From Cryomorphaceae bacterium (GTDB lineage Bacteria > Bacteroidota > Bacteroidia > Flavobacteriales_D > Crocinitomicaceae), in contig JAIXRD010000343.1 in NCBI GenBank assembly GCA_027485365.1, forward strand, positions 1 to 10,397: 10,397 nucleotides of DNA, written 5' to 3'. The notes beneath the pieces were generated by a model. That model saw only the letters and a program-made list of their open reading frames with translations, did not search any database and had not been told where the DNA came from. Of this stretch, positions 7,242 through 10,397 are shown in pieces (the first letter of the stretch is position 1; each line of letters opens with the position of its first letter). The translations under genes were made by a program, and so were the position numbers.

Positions 7242-7771
7242 GCGAACCAGTTTTTCAGAAAGTATTTCGGTCCTTTTTTCTTCAGTCGTTTAATGACATC
7301 GTCGCGATCACCGATGTTGCTGATTTTATAGACGTCATTGAACACAGGTTTTCCTTCGCGATAAAAAATAAACTCCAAGGTAAGGTTTGAAATTTCATCC
7401 TTATATAAATTATAGATGGTTGCGCGGTCAAGTCCTTCAGAGAACAAGGGTGGATGCTCTGATTTTTTAAATCGGTTATCGAATCCTTTTACGTTCACCA
7501 AGCAATACGTTGAAAATCCTTTTTCCTTGAGTGCGGTCAATGAGCTGTCTGTAGCTAACACCTGACTGGAACCTCCCTGTTTAACAAAATTGGTTGCAGG
7601 AATTGCTTTAATATGCATTGCGGTGAAAATCTCACATAAATTCACTTCCAAGGCATAGCGGTCTTCAGGTTTTTCAAACTGAGCAATAACTACACATTCT
7701 TTTAATTTAAATGCTTGAGCCCAAGAAAAATGTAGGACCAAAAGCAAAATAGCTAGGAATAGATGTTTCAT
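7238..7771 (-). CDS. Small exported protein of unknown function downstream of metF
   Basis: This 177-aa protein begins MKHLFLAILLLVLHFSWAQ, a Sec signal peptide likely cleaved after SWA, so it acts in the periplasm or outside the cell. The start at 7771 is chosen because the in-frame ATG at 7798 would add nine residues before the signal and lie within metF. The mature part begins FKLKECVVIAQFEKPEDRY and looks alpha/beta, with STYCLVNVKGFDN as a second hydrophobic strand and LTLEFIFYREGKPVFNDVYKIS near the C-terminus. This is loosely like the strand-helix pattern of CsgG/LPP20-type periplasmic domains, but I see no diagnostic motif. It follows metF by 7 nt on the same strand and is probably in its transcript. 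The pairing with a cytoplasmic enzyme has no obvious functional logic. Confidence 0.75.
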   Translation of the reverse strand: MKHLFLAILLLVLHFSWAQAFKLKECVVIAQFEKPEDRYALEVNLCEIFTAMHIKAIPATNFVKQGGSSQVLATDSSLTALKEKGFSTYCLVNVKGFDNRFKKSEHPPLFSEGLDRATIYNLYKDEISNLTLEFIFYREGKPVFNDVYKISNIGDRDDVIKRLKKKGPKYFLKNWFA

Positions 7772-7778
7772 CTCGAGG

Positions 7779-8729
7779 TTAAAATACTTCAGCAGCAATG
7801 GCCTTCACTGAAGAGGAATTAGACATGGTGTAATAATGAATGCAAGGAACGCCTGCTGCTTTCAATGCCTTCGATTGTTGTATTCCCCATTCAATCCCTA
7901 CGCGCTCGACATCGGCATTTGTTTTACATTTGATTAATTCACGTGAAAGTTCAACGGGATAATCAATATGAAAATATTTGGGGATAAACGAAATATGTGT
8001 TAGGCTTTTTAAAGGCTTTAACCCTGGAATAATTGGAACGGTGATTCCAATTGCTCGGCATGCTTTTACAAAATCAAAAAACTTCTGATTATCGAAAAAC
8101 ATTTGGGTAACAATATAGTGCGCACCAGCTTCTACTTTTTTCTTTAAATGATATAAATCGTCTTCAAGGTTCATTGCCTCAAAGTGCTTTTCTGGATAAC
8201 CTGCAGCACCAATACAAAAATCGGTAGGGTCCATCTTATAATCATCCATGAGGTAATGTCCTTGATTCATTTGGCCAATTTGATGAATCAATTCATTGGC
8301 ATGTTTATGCCCCCCGGGTTCCGGAACAAAAACCGACTCACTTTTAATTGAATCTCCTCGCAAGGCAAGTACATTATCGATGCCGAGGAACTGCAAATCA
8401 ATTAATGCATTTTCAGTCTCTTCTTGATTAAATCCGCCACAAATTAAATGCGGCACAGCATCCACATTGTAGCGATTCATAATGGCAGCACAAATACCAA
8501 CCGTTCCTGGACGTTTACGGACTGCGATTTTCTGCAGGAGTCCGTTATCTCGTTCTTTATAAATAAACTCTTGTCGATGATAGGTAACATTTACAAACTT
8601 TGGTTTAAATTCCATTAAAGGATCTATTCCATCATAAAGTGTTTGAATTCCCTTACCTTTTAACGGAGGTAAGATTTCAAAGGAGAACAAGGTGTCCTTC
8701 GCGGCTTTTATATGTTCAGTTACTTTCAT
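7779..8729 (-). CDS. metF: Methylenetetrahydrofolate reductase
   Basis: MetF is a cytoplasmic flavoprotein that reduces 5,10-methylene-THF to 5-methyl-THF, the methyl donor for methionine synthase. The 316-aa protein has the motifs of the family: FSFEILPP (15-22) with the catalytic Glu18, NVTYH near 50, LALRGD (121-126) with the flavin-contacting Asp126, GAAGYPEKH near 165, and VTQMFFDN (207-214) with the folate-contacting Gln209. IIPGLKPL follows, as in the usual PGI(M)P region. The length agrees with Bacteroidota orthologues of about 315-320 aa. The start at 8729 (MKVTEHIKAAKDTLFSFE) is preferred over the ATG at 8753, whose eight extra residues are not family-like. It lies 38 bp downstream of the aminotransferase gene and 7 nt before the small exported protein. 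Confidence 0.97.
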   Translation of the reverse strand: MKVTEHIKAAKDTLFSFEILPPLKGKGIQTLYDGIDPLMEFKPKFVNVTYHRQEFIYKERDNGLLQKIAVRKRPGTVGICAAIMNRYNVDAVPHLICGGFNQEETENALIDLQFLGIDNVLALRGDSIKSESVFVPEPGGHKHANELIHQIGQMNQGHYLMDDYKMDPTDFCIGAAGYPEKHFEAMNLEDDLYHLKKKVEAGAHYIVTQMFFDNQKFFDFVKACRAIGITVPIIPGLKPLKSLTHISFIPKYFHIDYPVELSRELIKCKTNADVERVGIEWGIQQSKALKAAGVPCIHYYTMSNSSSVKAIAAEVF

Positions 8730-8739
8730 AGTCGGGGTA

Positions 8740-8747
8740 CAAAGATA
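8740..8747 (-). promoter_or_regulatory. Possible -7 promoter element for metF
   Basis: The minus strand reads TATCTTTG, an exact TAnnTTTG match, 10 nt before the metF start in the 38-bp gap after the aminotransferase gene. If used, it would give metF its own promoter and a leader of only a few bases. No -33 TTG is visible, so read-through from upstream is equally possible. Confidence 0.3.
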
Positions 8748-8767
8748 CGACAAGTTTAAAGAATCCC

Positions 8768-9946
8768 TTACCCCTTTGTTTCTTGAATTGCCTGATAAAT
8801 ATCTTGAGCAAAATGACGTGCTTGTTCCTCGGTAATTGTTAAGGGAGGTGCTAAGCGAAAGCTATATGGGTGCGAAAGAAACCAAAAGGTAAGCATGTGT
8901 TTTTCCAAGCATCGTTTTACCACACGTTCCACCCGTTCAGCCGATTCCATATCAATCGCAAACATTAACCCAATGTTCCGAATTTCTTTCACCTCTGGAT
9001 GTGCAATCAGGACATCATGAAAAATTGCGGCAATCTTTGGCACGATTGAATAATCAATTTCCGTGGTGAGAACCTTTAGAAACGCAGCCGCTGAAGCACA
9101 CACCACCGGGTGACCACCAAAGGTGGTAATATGACCTAACATTGGATTTTCTTTAAACGCTGCCATATGTTCAGGACTCGTCACCAAAGCACCAATGGGA
9201 AGACCTCCTCCTAGTGATTTACCCAAGGTGAGTACATCCGGGATTACGTTAAATTGTTCAAATGCGAAATTAGAACCCGCTCTACCAAGACCACATTGAA
9301 TTTCATCAAACACCAATAAGGCGCCAACTTCGTTGCAACGAGCTCTTAATGCAAGCAAATAGGAAGAATCTGGGATTCTCACCCCGGCATCACCCTGAAT
9401 CGTCTCTAAAAAAACACCTGCTGTATTTGTGTTGATTTGCGCTAACTCTTCAAAATTATTAAGGGAAATAAAACGTATACCAGGAAGTAAGGGACGGTAA
9501 TTTGTCTTCTTAACTTCATTAAATGAGATGCTCAGGGTACCGTGGGTACTTCCATGATACGATCCTTTGAATGCAATGATTTCGCTTCTTCCAGTCACAC
9601 GTTTTACCAATTTCATAGCGGCTTCATTGGCTTCGGTTCCAGAATTTACTGGATAAACGGCTTGTAATGTAGAAGGAAGAATTTTAGTTAGTTCACGCGC
9701 AAAATCCATTTGAGCATCTTGAATGAATTCTCCATACACCATAACATGAAGGTGGCGTTCTACTTGGTCGTGAATTGCTTTTTTAATGGTTTGATGTCCA
9801 TGGCCCAAGGAACTCACGGCAATCCCTGAGATTAAATCGGCGTAGGCATTCCCTTGTTTATCGTATATGAAAATCCCTTCAGCTCGATCTACATCAATGA
9901 GTAAGGGATAGGGTGAAGTTTGACCGAGGTTGGTTAAAAAATCCAT
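8768..9946 (-). CDS. Class III PLP-dependent aminotransferase (aspartate aminotransferase family / ArgD-OAT-like)
   Basis: This is a fold-type I, subgroup II aminotransferase of 392 aa, the normal length for the ArgD/ornithine-aminotransferase group. Visible PLP-site features are NSGTEANEAA (101-110, phosphate binding), SYHG (129-132) with the ring-stacking Tyr130, FLETIQGDAG (179-188, where canonical ArgD reads EPIQGEGG), FDEIQCGLGRAG (213-224, Asp214 to the pyridine nitrogen), TLGKSLGGGLPIGA (240-253, Schiff-base Lys243) and HITTFGGHP (272-280). The amino donor cannot be fixed from these motifs: acetylornithine, ornithine and other omega-amino acids are candidates. The lack of arg genes nearby argues against calling it argD. 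It is first in a run with metF and a small exported protein. It reads away from the repeat-rich region. Confidence 0.92.
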   Translation of the reverse strand: MDFLTNLGQTSPYPLLIDVDRAEGIFIYDKQGNAYADLISGIAVSSLGHGHQTIKKAIHDQVERHLHVMVYGEFIQDAQMDFARELTKILPSTLQAVYPVNSGTEANEAAMKLVKRVTGRSEIIAFKGSYHGSTHGTLSISFNEVKKTNYRPLLPGIRFISLNNFEELAQINTNTAGVFLETIQGDAGVRIPDSSYLLALRARCNEVGALLVFDEIQCGLGRAGSNFAFEQFNVIPDVLTLGKSLGGGLPIGALVTSPEHMAAFKENPMLGHITTFGGHPVVCASAAAFLKVLTTEIDYSIVPKIAAIFHDVLIAHPEVKEIRNIGLMFAIDMESAERVERVVKRCLEKHMLTFWFLSHPYSFRLAPPLTITEEQARHFAQDIYQAIQETKG

Positions 9947-9950
9947 GAAA

Positions 9951-9958
9951 CAAAATTA
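9951..9958 (-). promoter_or_regulatory. Possible -7 promoter element for the aminotransferase gene
   Basis: The minus strand reads TAATTTTG (TAnnTTTG), ending only 4 nt before the ATG at 9946. If real, transcription would start at or next to the start codon, giving a leaderless message. The region is AT-rich and no -33 TTG is seen, so this may be chance. Confidence 0.3.
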
Positions 9959-9976
9959 ATGAAATATAGATATGAA

Positions 9977-10124
9977 GACATTGGGACTTTTGGACTTATA
10001 GACTTTTAGACATTAGGACTTTAGGATATTAGGACTCATGGAAGTTAGATTCTCTTAATGTCTTATCGTCTTAACATCTTAATGTCTTATTTGACTTTTG
10101 GACGCTAGGACTTAAGGATGCAAG
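9977..10124. repeat. Octamer-periodic repeat array with an inverted section (block 1)
   Basis: Nine degenerate octamers run head to tail from 9977 to 10048: GACATTGG, GACTTTTG, GACTTATA, GACTTTTA, GACATTAG, GACTTTAG, GATATTAG, GACTCATG, GAAGTTAG. After ATTCT the units switch to the reverse-complement sense (about 10054-10092: CTTAATGT, CTTATCGT, CTTAACAT, CTTAATGT, CTTATTTG). They then switch back (10093-10124: GACTTTTG, GACGCTAG, GACTTAAG, GATGCAAG). The two orientations can pair imperfectly into a long hairpin centred near 10050. It lies upstream of the aminotransferase gene and has no long open frame. Function is unknown; a transcription terminator or an expanded simple repeat are the simplest options. 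Confidence 0.85.
10033..10055 (+). repeat. 23-bp exact direct repeat, copy 1
   Basis: These 23 bases begin GACTCATGGAAGTTAG and end ATTCTCT. They are identical to 10258-10280, 225 bp away. The repeat sits at the point where the octamer array changes orientation, so it is likely the loop-proximal core of each array. Confidence 0.95.
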
Positions 10125-10135
10125 TGCCTGGAAAG

Positions 10136-10173
10136 CGGCCCTTCGATACGTCCTTCGGACTACTCAGGGACCG
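10136..10173. repeat. Hairpin-forming palindromic intergenic element
   Basis: The outer stem pairs CGGCCCT (10136-10142) with AGGGACCG (10166-10173), leaving one bulged A. Inside it is a small hairpin, GTCC-TTC-GGAC (10150-10160). It is richer in GC than the flanking DNA. The pattern resembles the dispersed REP-like intergenic palindromes found in many copies in Bacteroidota genomes, but copy number cannot be judged from this window. Confidence 0.6.
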
Positions 10174-10198
10174 ATGACTTTCGGAGAAAATGCATTTT

Positions 10199-10214
10199 CC
10201 TCCCTTGAGGGAGG
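10199..10214. repeat. CCTCCCT/AGGGAGG hairpin
   Basis: CCTCCCTTGAGGGAGG forms a 6-7 bp perfect stem with a 2-4 base loop, followed by ATTTAGGAGGG, whose AGGAGGG could pair with the same CCTCCC arm as an alternative structure. It is not followed by a T run on either strand, so a classical intrinsic terminator is not well supported. It may be a dispersed repeat element. Confidence 0.6.
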
Positions 10215-10233
10215 ATTTAGGAGGGTGACCATG

Positions 10234-10321
10234 GACTTTAGGATACTGTGATATTATGACTCATGGAAGTTAGATTCTCTAAACCTCTTAATGTCTTAAC
10301 ATCTAAATATCTAATTCTCTC
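10234..10321. repeat. Octamer-periodic repeat array with an inverted section (block 2)
   Basis: Same design as block 1: GACTTTAG, GATACTGT, GATATTAT, GACTCATG, GAAGTTAG from 10234 to 10273. These are followed by units in the opposite sense from 10274 (ATTCTCTA, AACCTCTT, AATGTCTT, AACATCTA, AATATCTA, ATTCTCTC). The 8-bp register is kept for eleven units. The arms can pair imperfectly. The two blocks flank the pair of GC-rich palindromes. Confidence 0.82.
10258..10280 (+). repeat. 23-bp exact direct repeat, copy 2
   Basis: Identical to 10033-10055. The bases on either side differ (T before and A after here; G before and T after in copy 1), which bounds the exact repeat at 23 bp. Confidence 0.95.
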
Positions 10322-10330
10322 ACCATCTAC

Positions 10331-10397
10331 CTATGCTTTTAGCGACCGTTGTTTGATCATACCGCCTTTGGTATCCTTAACGCTATGCATCACAATA
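10331..10397 (-). CDS. Possible C-terminal end of a gene running in from the right edge
   Basis: On the minus strand one frame is open from the edge to a TAG at 10331-10333 and ends ...MHSVKDTKGGMIKQRSLKA. The basic, polar ending looks like a real C-terminus, and the octamer array just after it would be in the position of a 3' flanking region. Twenty-two open codons are weak evidence, however, and one plus-strand frame is also open here. No family can be named. Confidence 0.35.
   Translation of the reverse strand, partial: IVMHSVKDTKGGMIKQRSLKA

Noticed and set aside
10199..10214. Intrinsic terminator
   Set aside because: The stem is good, but no U-run follows on either strand.
9977..10321. 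CRISPR array
   Set aside because: The repeated unit is 8 bp, degenerate and contiguous; there are no 20-40 bp repeats separated by unique spacers, and no cas genes.

Overview
The window comes from a member of the Bacteroidota, probably a marine or freshwater flavobacterial-type lineage and most likely a genome assembled from environmental DNA. The grounds are a protein ending in a type IX secretion (T9SS) sorting domain, TAnnTTTG promoter elements typical of this phylum, an FAD-dependent kynurenine 3-monooxygenase of bacterial type, moderate GC, and close packing of genes. There are nine confident protein genes, one doubtful gene end at the right edge, and about 380-450 bp of repeat-rich non-coding DNA. 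No rRNA, tRNA, IS element or CRISPR array was seen.

Layout. Positions 3-1250 (+) hold the 3' part of an alpha/beta hydrolase gene whose start lies off the left edge. It looks like two different hydrolases joined at the catalytic Ser elbow: a GC-rich cytosolic monoacylglycerol-lipase-like N half, and an AT-richer secreted C half with an Ig-like region and a T9SS tail. Positions 1247-4838 (-) form a tightly overlapping run: panB (pantothenate pathway), a lipoprotein substrate-binding protein, a FecCD/BtuC-type permease and its ATPase, which together make a complete iron-chelate or cobalamin-type importer. A 140-bp divergent promoter region separates this run from kmo (4979-6349, +), which overlaps an exported beta-barrel-like protein of unknown function (6342-7241, +). 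Positions 7238-9946 (-) hold a second run: a class III aminotransferase, metF (folate C1 pathway) and a small exported protein of unknown function.

Positions 9947-10397 are mostly non-coding. They contain two blocks built on an 8-bp period (GACWTTAG-like units running into the reverse-complement CTTAATGT-like units), sharing an exact 23-bp repeat. Between the blocks lie two hairpin-forming GC-rich palindromes that look like dispersed intergenic elements. A short frame open to the right edge on the minus strand may be the end of the next gene.

Taken together, the genes are mainly housekeeping and cofactor metabolism (pantothenate, one-carbon folate, kynurenine/NAD or tryptophan degradation) plus a nutrient importer. 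I see no new defence or mobile system. The most unusual signals are the chimeric hydrolase at the left edge and the octamer-periodic inverted arrays at the right edge.
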